A DNA stretch of 30,092 nucleotides from Actinomycetes bacterium (GTDB taxonomy: Bacteria > Actinomycetota > Actinomycetes > Mycobacteriales > Mycobacteriaceae): contig JAEYMI010000061.1 of NCBI GenBank assembly GCA_023461275.1, positions 1-30,092 of the forward strand, in the 5' to 3' direction. The position numbers and the translations under genes were made by a program. Below, one piece after another: positions 1 to 7,959 of this stretch. Every line of letters starts with the position of its first letter. Within the stretch, counting starts at the first letter, position 1. The notes under the pieces were generated by a model. The model was given only the letters and a program-made list of their open reading frames with translations. It was not told where the DNA came from and did no database searches.

Positions 1-737
1 CCGAATCGTTGGCACTGGCCCGCGACCTCGCCGCCGCCCAACCCGACGCACTCCAACCCCGCCGCGACATCACCATCTCCCTCAACAGGATTGGCGACGT
101 CGCCGTCGCCATGGGCGACCTCCCCGCCGCCCGCACCGCCTACACCGAATCGATGGCCCTGCCCCGCGACCTCGCCGCCGCCCACCCCGACGCACTCCAA
201 CCCCGCCGCGACATCACCGACTCCCACGACAGGATTGGCGACGTGGCCGTCGCCATGGGCGACCTCCCCACCGCCCGCACCGCCTACACCGAATCCCTCA
301 CCATCCGCCGCGACCTCGCCGCCGCCCAGCCCGACGCACTCCAATCACTGCAAGACCTTGCCTACTCACTCAATGCCGTCGCGCAAACCTCTGACGAAAC
401 GAACGTCCACGCCCTCCAACTCGAAGAGCGATCAACACGCATCACGATCTTCAACACACTGCGTGACTACTGGTCCGCACTCACCTTGATCCGACTCGAC
501 CTCAAGATCGACGCTTACATTTCCGAGCACCCCACGTCGGATCCGAACTCCCCAGTTCATCCCTACCACCAAGGTCTCTTGAAGGAGACCGAAAGCCTGC
601 TTGTCATGCTCGACAATGCCAAACCCCTCCCCGACGACCTCCGCTCCGAACTCACCCGCGTCCGTCGCACCCTGGCCGAACTCGAAGCCGCAGAACAGAA
701 CCCGAAAGAGCCGAATACCGAGGCGGACCCACAATGA
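1..737 (+). CDS. TPR-repeat protein, 5'-truncated by the window edge
   Basis: The reading frame is open to the first base, so the true start lies outside the window. The first half consists of 48-residue units (RRDLAAAxPDALQPRRDI, then IGDVAVAMGDLxxARTAY) that fit tetratricopeptide-like helical hairpins. The G-D-L...A...Y spacing is the usual TPR pattern. The second half is not repetitive and ends in a charged, Glu/Pro-rich tail. TPRs are protein-interaction scaffolds, so an adaptor role is inferred. The stop overlaps the ATG of the RyR-domain membrane protein downstream (ATGA at 734-737), so the two are probably translationally coupled and may form a complex. A second TPR gene sits beside the CHAT protease gene at 7960-8913, so both RyR loci carry a TPR partner. 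No enzymatic motif is visible. Confidence 0.8.
   Translation, partial: ESLALARDLAAAQPDALQPRRDITISLNRIGDVAVAMGDLPAARTAYTESMALPRDLAAAHPDALQPRRDITDSHDRIGDVAVAMGDLPTARTAYTESLTIRRDLAAAQPDALQSLQDLAYSLNAVAQTSDETNVHALQLEERSTRITIFNTLRDYWSALTLIRLDLKIDAYISEHPTSDPNSPVHPYHQGLLKETESLLVMLDNAKPLPDDLRSELTRVRRTLAELEAAEQNPKEPNTEADPQ
21..344 (+). repeat. 144-bp tandem repeat inside the TPR gene (2.25 copies)
   Basis: Units start at 21, 165 and 309, each beginning CGCGACCTCGCCGCCGCCCA. Copies 1 and 2 are nearly identical at the DNA level, and copy 3 keeps only the first ~36 bases before diverging. The 144-bp period is 48 codons, so copy-number change keeps the frame. More copies may lie to the left of the window. 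Confidence 0.9.
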
Positions 738-3289
738 CCCTCCCCGATCACAGTTCTGAGTCCCGAGTCACGCGCACTTTGCGCTGGCTACGACGTTGGC
801 CGGCGGCAGTCCTCGCCGTATCGGCCGCCGTGATCGTCATCGTCGGCTACTTCGAGTTCCGTCACGAGTACCCGAATTCAGCTGTGGCCCAACGGCTGTT
901 CTCGTCGCTGTCGATGTTCACCGGCGGATACGTGCCACCCGAGCCAGACGCACCCGCTACTCCGCCCACCCGCATCGCATGGACATCGATGGCAGCGTTC
1001 TCCCTGACGTTCGGCGCAGCCCTATGGGTCATCGTTGAAGTCACGTCGAAGCGCCTGAGCATTGCCTACCGAGCACGGCGATCACGCCCCCAGCTTGTTG
1101 TCGTCGGATCAGAGGAAACCGCCACGGCGATCGTCAAGTCTGCTCTGGCACAGGATATTTCGACGGTTCTGATCGCCGAATCATCGAAATCGCAGGCAGC
1201 ACGCGCTGCCGAGGGCGGGGCACTGGTGGTCACGGTGCCCAGCGTCGAATCGTGCGCCGAGAACGAGTCGGTCGCAGACCTTCTCGCCAGAGCCCAGAAT
1301 GTCGTCATCGCGACCGACTCGGCGCCGGCGAATCTCGCGCTACGCGAGAAGATCGCCCCGATTCGTAAGAAGGAGGATGACCAGGCACCCAAGCCTGAGA
1401 CCGAACCTGCTGAAACAGAGGACTTCCGGTCGCTGATCGCCGTGGTTCACGACCCCGTCGTCGCAGACACCATGCGGCCGGCCGTCCTCACCAAGCTGTC
1501 TGAAGAGGACGTGACCTGCCCCGCAGAGAATGTCGCCGAGCACGTCTGCCACCTCATCGACGCCGCCACCACCGGAACCCGCGTCGTCGACGAGGAGACC
1601 ATGAACCGACTCGCGAACGCGATCACGGTGCAGGTAATCCCGGTGGCCCCCGGAACCAGCGAGGTATACGAGTGGCCGCAACTCGCCGAGACCATCGAAC
1701 TGTGGATTCGTCGATTGTCGTGGAGCCGAACGTTCCTCAATGGCGGCGAGAATGCGGAAGGCCTCTTCAATCCCGTCGTACCGATCACGATGATCCCTGC
1801 CGATGCACCACTCCCAACCGATGGTCTCAACATCCGCATCTACGCGGGTGGGCCGCAGGCCGTGATAGCCAAAGCCGTCGAAGATCGTGCGGCTCTGAGC
1901 CATTCACTGCCCGAGTTGACGATCCTCGTCGCCGATAGATCCGTTGCACGCGCTGCACACAATGGCTTCGGGGTATCCACACACGACGAGATCCCCACCG
2001 GACATGAGTGGATCGCCAACAAGGCACCCATGCCCGCCCCTGACTCCGGAGGTTCACGGGTCGTGGTCGTCGACCCGATGGAGGTCGGTCTCGACGCGCG
2101 GCTCGTCGTCGACGACATCAACCTGCAATGGGCTCGAATGTTCGCCCAAACATACGAATTCATCTTCTCGGGTTCACACCCGATCGTCGCTTGGGAACCC
2201 GGCGCTCCGCTCGGCGATGCCGTCTATGCCGAAGAGCAGCGTCTGATCGCAGAGACCCTCGCCGAGTTGCCGTCGGACACCTCTGTCGAGGACCGTCAGC
2301 ACGCCACCGAACAGGCTATCCGCAAGGCGCGCAAAAACATCAGCGACCGCTACTCCAATCGATACGCGGTCAAACACATGCTGGAACTTCTCAAAACGGA
2401 TTTCGACATCGTCCGCCTTTCGCGCCATGAGCAGCGCTGCCCGGTCTCGCCGCACTTTCCGGACGAAGCGGTCACGAGCATGGCAACAGCGGAGCACGAC
2501 CACTGGCGCCTCCGCACATGGAAGGACCGCAGTGTCCGCCCACGTCCACTACGACAGCGGCTGACGCGCCACAGCGTCGAGCCTGAGACCTTCAAGTGTT
2601 GCTCGTTCGCCAACTCCGGCGCCCAGAACTTCAGCTTCGAGCAGCTGGAGAAGCCCAACGAAGCAATCGACACGGCGACCCGACGACGGCTCCAGAGCGC
2701 GGCCGAGTACAACCGACGAATCGTGACCGAGACGTATCCTGCCATCGCAGCTCGATTCGGATACGCAATCGTTCGAAAGGGTCAGTCCCCCTTCCCCACC
2801 GATGTGCCCGACAACGATCTGCAGTGGCCGGAGTACCACCGACGTGGCAAAGTCCTGGCCACCAAGGTGACCGAAACCATCAGTTGGACAACCGAGTCCG
2901 GCGACACCGCCACCGCACATGCCGGCAGCTGGCTCATCCGTGACGCATCAGGCAAGCAATGGTGCGTACCCGACAACGAACTGCCGGACTCCTACAAGCA
3001 GGTTCTGACGGCGGACCGAAACCCTGCCGATCGGCCGGTCAGTGAACACGTCCACCTGCGGGTCGGAACCGTCCACGCGCGGCCCGCCATTGCGGGCGAG
3101 TTCATCAAGATCGGCGACGAGAAGGTACCGGCGCCGGCCTACGGGTGGGTCATAAGAAGCTCGAAGGGGGAGCACTGGCCGGTCTCGAGCCTCCATTTCT
3201 CCCGCTTCTACGCCGCCAACCACGACGTTCCAACGGAGTCCACATCGCCGGCACCGGAATCTCCTCAGCCGGAACCCAGCTCACCATGA
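734..3289 (+). CDS. Two-TM, TrkA-N-like, RyR-domain membrane protein with fused C-terminal PGDW-type repeats
   Basis: An 851-residue protein. TM helices lie at about 24-41 and 83-104, with a conserved MFTGGY segment (61-66) between them. A Rossmann/TrkA-N-like fold runs from about 120 to 280: VVVGSEETA replaces the usual GxGxxG, and NVVIATD follows at 189-195. Residues 258-278 carry a Cys/His cluster (C262, H270, C272, H273). A RyR-type domain occupies about 577-682, recognised by AEHDHW (586-591) and YNRRI...TYPAIA..FGYAIV. Residues 700-828 hold two copies of a short module (GSWLIRDASGKQWCVP and YGWVIRSSKGEHWPV). The tail is Pro/Ser-rich. It is a clear paralogue of the protein at 12729-14798, where the last module is a separate gene. 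The architecture resembles ligand-gated, RCK-regulated membrane proteins; transport or signalling function is inferred. The start is fixed by the ATGA overlap with the TPR gene. Confidence 0.85.
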   Translation: MTLPDHSSESRVTRTLRWLRRWPAAVLAVSAAVIVIVGYFEFRHEYPNSAVAQRLFSSLSMFTGGYVPPEPDAPATPPTRIAWTSMAAFSLTFGAALWVIVEVTSKRLSIAYRARRSRPQLVVVGSEETATAIVKSALAQDISTVLIAESSKSQAARAAEGGALVVTVPSVESCAENESVADLLARAQNVVIATDSAPANLALREKIAPIRKKEDDQAPKPETEPAETEDFRSLIAVVHDPVVADTMRPAVLTKLSEEDVTCPAENVAEHVCHLIDAATTGTRVVDEETMNRLANAITVQVIPVAPGTSEVYEWPQLAETIELWIRRLSWSRTFLNGGENAEGLFNPVVPITMIPADAPLPTDGLNIRIYAGGPQAVIAKAVEDRAALSHSLPELTILVADRSVARAAHNGFGVSTHDEIPTGHEWIANKAPMPAPDSGGSRVVVVDPMEVGLDARLVVDDINLQWARMFAQTYEFIFSGSHPIVAWEPGAPLGDAVYAEEQRLIAETLAELPSDTSVEDRQHATEQAIRKARKNISDRYSNRYAVKHMLELLKTDFDIVRLSRHEQRCPVSPHFPDEAVTSMATAEHDHWRLRTWKDRSVRPRPLRQRLTRHSVEPETFKCCSFANSGAQNFSFEQLEKPNEAIDTATRRRLQSAAEYNRRIVTETYPAIAARFGYAIVRKGQSPFPTDVPDNDLQWPEYHRRGKVLATKVTETISWTTESGDTATAHAGSWLIRDASGKQWCVPDNELPDSYKQVLTADRNPADRPVSEHVHLRVGTVHARPAIAGEFIKIGDEKVPAPAYGWVIRSSKGEHWPVSSLHFSRFYAANHDVPTESTSPAPESPQPEPSSP

Positions 3290-3294
3290 GTCCC

Positions 3295-3654
3295 TCACGC
3301 CGGCTGGGCCGGGTCGACTCTGCGATGCAGCTCACGGCTCAGATCGGCGGCTACATCCGGTCCGCGCGACCAGACCACGCGTCGACCACCGACCCGCTTG
3401 ACTGCACCCGGCACCGACCGCATCACCACGAAAGTGACTGCGCTACCGGGCAATCGGTGCGCCGCCCGAGCCAATGCGACCTCGTCGCGTACCAACACCA
3501 CCAGCGGTGCACGCTCGGCGAGCTCAAGCACCGGCACGATTTCCGCGCGATAGCCGCACTGCTGGACCAACGCGACAACGGCGACGTCGATCGCATCACC
3601 ATTGCTGACGACGACAATCCGGCTCACCTCAGGGACAGACACAGAACGGGACAT
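3295..3654 (-). CDS. Small stand-alone receiver-like protein
   Basis: A 119-residue protein. The ATG at 3654 is chosen because GAGGAG lies 4 nt upstream; an in-frame start further upstream lacks this. The N-terminal part (SRIVVVSNGDAIDVAVVALV) resembles the N-terminal domain of the LuxR-type protein at 7257-7952 (VVAIIAEGDLFDAALVTLV). Both then run through an alternating strand/helix pattern expected of a CheY-like fold, but no DNA-binding domain follows here. The acidic pair that binds Mg in true receivers is not evident, so phosphorylation is doubtful. It converges on the RyR gene with a 5-bp gap and diverges from the ligase/ThiF cassette. A role as a partner or inhibitor of the LuxR-type protein is inferred. 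Confidence 0.65.
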   Translation of the reverse strand: MSRSVSVPEVSRIVVVSNGDAIDVAVVALVQQCGYRAEIVPVLELAERAPLVVLVRDEVALARAAHRLPGSAVTFVVMRSVPGAVKRVGGRRVVWSRGPDVAADLSRELHRRVDPAQPA

Positions 3655-3658
3655 GACA

Positions 3659-3664
3659 CTCCTC
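3659..3664 (-). promoter_or_regulatory. Ribosome binding site deciding the start at 3654
   Basis: Reads GAGGAG on the minus strand, 4 nt before the ATG at 3654. It supports the shorter 119-residue product. Confidence 0.6.
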
Positions 3665-3820
3665 GGCTTCACGCGACCGCGTCTCGATCGCATGACGTCA
3701 AGTGCTTCCCCACTACTCCCGCGTTTCCGACGCGCGGTGAGGCGATCATCACCCGATCACCACGTAACGCACCGCCAGTGGGGAAGTGACGACCAGCCTG
3801 ACCCAACCGCACGACACCCC

Positions 3821-3826
3821 AAGGAG
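3821..3826 (+). promoter_or_regulatory. Ribosome binding site deciding the start at 3837
   Basis: AAGGAG, 10 nt before the ATG at 3837. The longer reading from GTG 3786 has only GGGAAG directly adjoining it and adds 17 residues of unconserved character. Confidence 0.55.
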
Positions 3827-3836
3827 CACCGCCGCA

Positions 3837-5258
3837 ATGACGCACCCCCAGCAACCTGACGTCGGGATCAAGACCGCCGTCGACGTCGCCAATCGCGCAC
3901 TCGAGCGCGTTCCCGCGTACAGCAAGTTCCTCCAGCAGAACGGCATCGACGTCACCGGCATCGACGCCGACACCTTCGGCAATCTCCCGCCGATGATGAA
4001 GGACAACTACCTTCAAGTATTTCCGCGCCCCGAGCAGGTCTGGGACGGCAAGCTCGGCGACGTCGTGAACTGGTCGGCCAGTTCAGGTTCCACCGGCGAA
4101 CCCTCCTACTGGCCACGCAGCCGACGATCGCTCTACGACAGCATCGACTTCCACGAGCGAATCCTGCGCGACAGCTTCGACGCCCACACCCAGACCACCC
4201 TGGTGGTCAACACCTTCGCCATGGGCAACTGGATCGGCGGCACGTACACCCTTCTCGCGATCAACGGCACCAACGATCTCAACATGCCGGTCAGCATCAT
4301 CTCCCCCGGCATCAAGATCGACGAGGCTGCACGGGCGATCAAAGAACTCGGCCGCGACTACGACCAGGTGATCGTCGCCGGTTACCCACCGAAGGTCAGA
4401 GACGTTCTCAACCAGGTCCCCGCCGACGTGATCGCCGGCCTGACCGTGAAACTTCTGCTCGCCGGCGAACGCATCACCGAACGGTGGCGGACCGAAATGC
4501 TCAGGCGCATCAACCGATCCGACGATCCGCGCAGCATCACGCTGATCTACGGGACCGCCGACGCCGGCATGATGGGCTTTGAAACTCCCGCCTCGATCGC
4601 CATCCGCCGCGCAGCCGACGACGACGACGAGTTCGCCCGCACCCTGTTCGGCGACAAAGTCACCTGGCTCCCGACGTTGGCCTGCTACAACCCGGTCACG
4701 CGCTACATCGAGACCGACGAGGACGGCTTCCTGCTGTTCACCGTCGACTCCACGCTGCCGCTGGTGCGCTATCGCATCAAAGACTACGGCGCCCTTTTCG
4801 ACGCCGAGCGGCTCTGCCACATCCTCACCTCGTGCGGCAAAACCGAACTGGTCGAACATGTCTCACCGACCTCGCACTTCGTGTCAGTGGCGGGTCGCCA
4901 GGATGTTGAGCTCACCTTGAGCGGGCTGAACATCTACCGCGAGAATCTCATCGCCGCACTCATGGATCCGCGAGTCTTCGACCTCGTCACCGAACAGTTC
5001 TACGTTCCCGAGCCCGAACAAGAAGACCTCACCCAACGATTCGTCATCGACGTGGAACTCGCACTTGGCGTAGCGCCCAGCGACGAGCTACGCGACACCC
5101 TCACAAACGTTTTCGTCGAAACCCTGCGCTCGGTGAATGGCGAGTACAACACCCAGTATCAACAAGACCCCGAAGGTTCCACCCCGGACGTGGTGATCAC
5201 CGAATACGAGCGCCGCGCCGAGTTCGGCATCAAACGCAAGATCGCGGAGACCCGATGA
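3837..5258 (+). CDS. PaaK-like AMP-forming acid ligase (ANL superfamily)
   Basis: A 473-residue protein of the adenylate-forming ligase type, about the length of phenylacetate-CoA ligases. Such enzymes activate a carboxylate with ATP to an acyl-AMP and usually pass it to a thiol. Visible motifs are the Gly/Ser/Thr-rich ATP loop SSGSTGEP (82-89), an aromatic-Gly motif LIYGTADAG in the A5 position, and LPLVRYRIKDYG in the A8 position. Lys residues near the end (GIKRKIAE) could serve as the C-terminal catalytic lysine. The motif set fits PaaK-type better than FadD-type ligases. There are no paa genes nearby, so phenylacetate is not indicated as substrate. The stop overlaps the start of the ThiF-like gene (ATGA at 5255-5258), which suggests the two act in one pathway. 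Confidence 0.8.
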   Translation: MTHPQQPDVGIKTAVDVANRALERVPAYSKFLQQNGIDVTGIDADTFGNLPPMMKDNYLQVFPRPEQVWDGKLGDVVNWSASSGSTGEPSYWPRSRRSLYDSIDFHERILRDSFDAHTQTTLVVNTFAMGNWIGGTYTLLAINGTNDLNMPVSIISPGIKIDEAARAIKELGRDYDQVIVAGYPPKVRDVLNQVPADVIAGLTVKLLLAGERITERWRTEMLRRINRSDDPRSITLIYGTADAGMMGFETPASIAIRRAADDDDEFARTLFGDKVTWLPTLACYNPVTRYIETDEDGFLLFTVDSTLPLVRYRIKDYGALFDAERLCHILTSCGKTELVEHVSPTSHFVSVAGRQDVELTLSGLNIYRENLIAALMDPRVFDLVTEQFYVPEPEQEDLTQRFVIDVELALGVAPSDELRDTLTNVFVETLRSVNGEYNTQYQQDPEGSTPDVVITEYERRAEFGIKRKIAETR

Positions 5259-6328
5259 GAGTCACGCACCCGACAGCTACGAAAGGCACTGCAATGCAAA
5301 CAATTTCCATCCTCGACCCGACCACCGATCGCGCCCAGATCGACAAGCTGCTCGACGAGAACACCTACGTCGACGGCTGGGACAGTGCGCTCGAAGACCT
5401 GGAGAAGCTCAACCGTTTCTCTCCTAAACCCACGGAATACGATCCCGCACAGCTGGATTCACACAGCCGCTACATCTTCTATCCGTGGCGGCAGACCGTC
5501 CTGCGCCTGCCCGACGCGCAGATCTTCCACCGGCTACGCACTGCCCGCAACTGCTATCTCATCACCGACGCCGAGCAGGCGACGTGGGCGTCGTCGACGA
5601 TCGCCATCGCCGGACTCAGCGTCGGTGGATCGGTACTGTCGGTGTGTGCGCTCACCGGCGCCGGTAACCTGCGCATCGCCGACCCCGACACCCTCGGGCC
5701 GTCGAATCTGAACCGTCTCGTCGGGTCGGTGTGTGACCTCGGCGTGCCGAAGACGACGCTGGCGTACCGTCGGGTGGTCGAAGCCGATCCGTACACCACC
5801 ATCGAGGCATTCGACGAAGGTTTCAGTGCGGCAACGGAATCGGCGTTCATCGGGTCTGGTGCGTCGAAGGCTACGGTCATCCTCGAGGAGATGGACGACC
5901 TCGCCCGCAAGGTGCATCTACGCAAGGTTGCCCGCGCCGCCCGGGTGCCGGTCATCATGGTCACCGACGACGGCGACGATGTGATCCTCGACGTCGAACG
6001 CTACGACCTCGACGGCAACTATCCGCTCTTCCACGGCCGCGGCGGCGATCTCAGCAACCTCACCGAGGAGGAGTTGCAGGACCAAGATCGGCGGGTGGAA
6101 CTGGCCGGACGGATCGTCGGGTACAACGTCGATGAGCGGCTGGAAGTTGCGCTCGCACAGGTGGGCAAGACCATTCCAACGTGGCCGCAGCTCGGGACGG
6201 CGGCGTCACTGGCCGGGGTCGTCGGAGCTATTGCGGCACGAAAGCTGGTGTGCGGACACGAACTTCCGTCCGGGCGGTGTCATGTGCGGGCCAGTGATCT
6301 CAAGATGCTCGACGGGACGATCGACTAG
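5255..6328 (+). CDS. ThiF/E1-like adenylyltransferase
   Basis: A 357-residue protein from the overlapping ATG; an internal ATG at 5294 preceded by GAAAGG gives 344 residues and is an equally good start. The ThiF/UBA ATP-binding fold is clear: IAIAGLSVGGS (117-126) is the glycine loop, RIADPDTLGPSNLNRL (140-155) carries the acidic residues and the conserved NLNR arginine, and K166 follows. VILEEMDDLARKVHLR (208-223) matches the strand and acidic stretch before the crossover region. E1-like enzymes adenylate a C-terminal carboxylate of a protein or a small molecule. No catalytic Cys domain or zinc-binding CxxC pair is obvious, so it may only adenylate, as MccB- or TcdA-like members do. The N-terminal ~110 residues resemble, from memory, the ThiF half of actinobacterial ThiF-nitroreductase fusion proteins. 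The stop overlaps the convergent regulator stop (6325-6328). Confidence 0.8.
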   Translation: MRVTHPTATKGTAMQTISILDPTTDRAQIDKLLDENTYVDGWDSALEDLEKLNRFSPKPTEYDPAQLDSHSRYIFYPWRQTVLRLPDAQIFHRLRTARNCYLITDAEQATWASSTIAIAGLSVGGSVLSVCALTGAGNLRIADPDTLGPSNLNRLVGSVCDLGVPKTTLAYRRVVEADPYTTIEAFDEGFSAATESAFIGSGASKATVILEEMDDLARKVHLRKVARAARVPVIMVTDDGDDVILDVERYDLDGNYPLFHGRGGDLSNLTEEELQDQDRRVELAGRIVGYNVDERLEVALAQVGKTIPTWPQLGTAASLAGVVGAIAARKLVCGHELPSGRCHVRASDLKMLDGTID

Positions 6329-7056
6329 CGGTCGCCGAGCACGTCGCCGTGCCCGTGGCGTCGGCACCAGCTCACGATGTAGCGGGCGTGCAGGCCGCAC
6401 CACCGGTACACCGACGCCTGCGTGAGCTGTAGGTTCGGGTCGTGCTCCTGGCGGCGCATGATGATCGGGCCGAGGTAGTGGCTGGTGACCTTGTTCGCGG
6501 TGTTCGGCGACACGTGCGCGGCGCGTGCCAGCGACGCACTGTCGGACGCATTGCCTGACGCGATCGCGCCGGCCAGCCGGCCGGCAGTGGTGCCGCGCTG
6601 TCCGACGAACTGACCGAACAACGGGTACGGGCAGGCCCCGGTCGGGTCGATCACGGTCCGTTCACCGACGGCCGCAGTGTTCAACGCAGCGACGATCGCC
6701 TCCAAACCGTCGGACTTCTTGACGATGCCGCGCACCTCGTTGCGCAACCGCGCCTCGTCGAGGTGATCGCGTTCCATCGAGTGGCCCTGCGTGGCGAGCA
6801 GCACCGGCGCCATCCGATCGGCGTCGCGCAGGACATCGATGGCGTCGAGGCCGTCGAAGGTCCATTCGACGTCGGGTCGGTTCCAGATCAGGTCGGCGAT
6901 CACCACGTCGAAGCGCACCTTGCCGGTCACGCTGCGGACAAAGCCGGCCTCATCGTCGGCGACAACGACCGTTATTCCATCAAGCGCGTGCTTCAAGGGA
7001 GTGGCGATCACTCGCCCGAGGGGGGATGCCACCAGCACGCGCAACCCGCTAGCCAT
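6325..7056 (-). CDS. Atypical response regulator with C-terminal HTH
   Basis: A 243-residue protein. Residues 1-125 look like a receiver fold: LRVLVASP strand, FDVVIADL with D55 at the phospho-acceptor position, LLATQ with T89, and IVKKSDG with K113/K114. The acidic pair expected after the first strand is missing (VLVASPL), so normal phosphorylation is uncertain. The C-terminal part (about 165-210) has SLARAAHVSPNTANKVTSHYL, which fits a helix-turn-helix. It converges on the ThiF-like gene with overlapping stop codons and diverges from the LuxR-type gene across about 200 bp. That placement suggests control of the ligase/ThiF cassette (inference). No strong ribosome binding site precedes the ATG. 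Confidence 0.75.
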   Translation of the reverse strand: MASGLRVLVASPLGRVIATPLKHALDGITVVVADDEAGFVRSVTGKVRFDVVIADLIWNRPDVEWTFDGLDAIDVLRDADRMAPVLLATQGHSMERDHLDEARLRNEVRGIVKKSDGLEAIVAALNTAAVGERTVIDPTGACPYPLFGQFVGQRGTTAGRLAGAIASGNASDSASLARAAHVSPNTANKVTSHYLGPIIMRRQEHDPNLQLTQASVYRWCGLHARYIVSWCRRHGHGDVLGDR

Positions 7057-7256
7057 GCGCAGTATTTAACCTGATCGGCCTTTTGCATGCGCGATCTGGT
7101 ATGCGTTATCGCTCGCTGGGTGCTCCTGCGCCTGAATCTCACCACGTCTGCCGTAATTGCGTCTATGCCCGTGACCTGCGCTGGCATAAACATTGAGTCG
7201 TCCAGTTGGCGGACACAGCCAACTCCCAGCGATACCGAAGCCAGGGGTATTCACAC
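7057..7256. promoter_or_regulatory. Divergent promoter region between two regulator genes
   Basis: About 200 bp separate the ATG of the response regulator (minus) from that of the LuxR-type gene (plus). The stretch is less GC-rich than its surroundings, with AT patches near 7063-7069 and 7191-7196. No clear coding frame or consensus -35/-10 pair was identified. It should hold both promoters. Confidence 0.5.
7243..7247 (+). promoter_or_regulatory. Ribosome binding site deciding the start at 7257
   Basis: AGGGG, 9 nt before the ATG at 7257. It favours this start over the upstream in-frame TTG at 7206. Confidence 0.5.
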
Positions 7257-7952
7257 ATGACCAGCGCAATCGACTCCGTCCGTTCCACGCAGCCCGCCAC
7301 TTCACCCCGCCCGGTCGTCGCGATCATCGCCGAAGGTGATCTCTTCGACGCGGCACTGGTCACGCTGGTGCGGGATCTCGGATTCGACGCGGTCCTGATC
7401 GACCTCGACGTCGAGCCGCCGAGCATCACCGCCGACCAGCATCCGGTGGCCACCATCGTGCGATCGGCACGTCGCATCCCGCAGCTGCGGACACGCACCT
7501 ACCTGCGCGCAAGTACGGTCATCGGCCTCGTCAGCGCCACTGCCACGGAGCACGACGGCATGCCGCAACCCGACATCCGGGTGAGCGCACACTGCTCGCC
7601 CGACGAACTGCGTAATGTCCTCGCTCCGCTGTTCGGTGGTTCGGCCGCGGTGTCCACGGCGCCGGTGCACGTGACGCCCCGCGAACTCGAGGTGCTGACC
7701 ACCTACATCATGGGCGCGACCATGACCGCGACGGCAAAGCACCACTTCATCGCCGAGAGCACGGTGCGTGCCCACTACCGCCGCGTCGCCGATCGGTACG
7801 CCCTCGCCGAGCGTGAGGTCGGCAACAAAGCACAGATGCTGCTGGCGTTGGTCACCGACGGATTGATCAGTCCCACAGAACTTTTGGCCAAGACCCGCAC
7901 CAGCCGCCCGACCGTCGCACAGGTACGTCCCGACGCCCGACGCTGCGGCTGA
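7257..7952 (+). CDS. LuxR/GerE-type transcriptional regulator with degenerate receiver-like N-terminus
   Basis: A 231-residue protein. The C-terminal HTH is typical of the LuxR family: VTPRELEVLTTYIMG, then TATAKHHFIAESTVRAHYRRV, then a helix with KAQMLLAL. The N-terminal domain (about 18-125) has the strand/helix alternation of a receiver but lacks the Asp pair and a clear phospho-acceptor. It resembles the stand-alone protein at 3295-3654. The 3' end converges with the TPR gene of the large minus-strand operon, with only 7 bp between stop codons. A role in controlling the ligase/ThiF cassette, the large operon, or both is inferred from position only. Confidence 0.8.
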   Translation: MTSAIDSVRSTQPATSPRPVVAIIAEGDLFDAALVTLVRDLGFDAVLIDLDVEPPSITADQHPVATIVRSARRIPQLRTRTYLRASTVIGLVSATATEHDGMPQPDIRVSAHCSPDELRNVLAPLFGGSAAVSTAPVHVTPRELEVLTTYIMGATMTATAKHHFIAESTVRAHYRRVADRYALAEREVGNKAQMLLALVTDGLISPTELLAKTRTSRPTVAQVRPDARRCG

Positions 7953-7959
7953 CCGTCGA

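Noticed and set aside
21..344. CRISPR-like array
   Set aside because: The period is 144 bp, with near-identical units and no unique spacers; it is coding TPR sequence.
1340..1903. 187-codon minus-strand reading antisense to the RyR gene
   Set aside because: No motif and a strong protein exists on the other strand; typical GC-rich shadow frame.
3145..3789. Long plus-strand reading of 214 codons
   Set aside because: It overlaps the end of the RyR gene and the receiver-like gene on the other strand; its composition (His/Arg/Thr-rich, no recognisable motif) looks like a shadow frame.
3837..5258. Assignment as phenylacetate-CoA ligase (paaK)
   Set aside because: Family motifs fit, but no other paa genes are present and the partner is a ThiF-like enzyme, so the substrate is left open.
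5255..6328. Assignment as thiF, moeB or moeY
   Set aside because: No thiamine or molybdopterin genes nearby and no zinc-binding CxxC pair; only the family level is supported.
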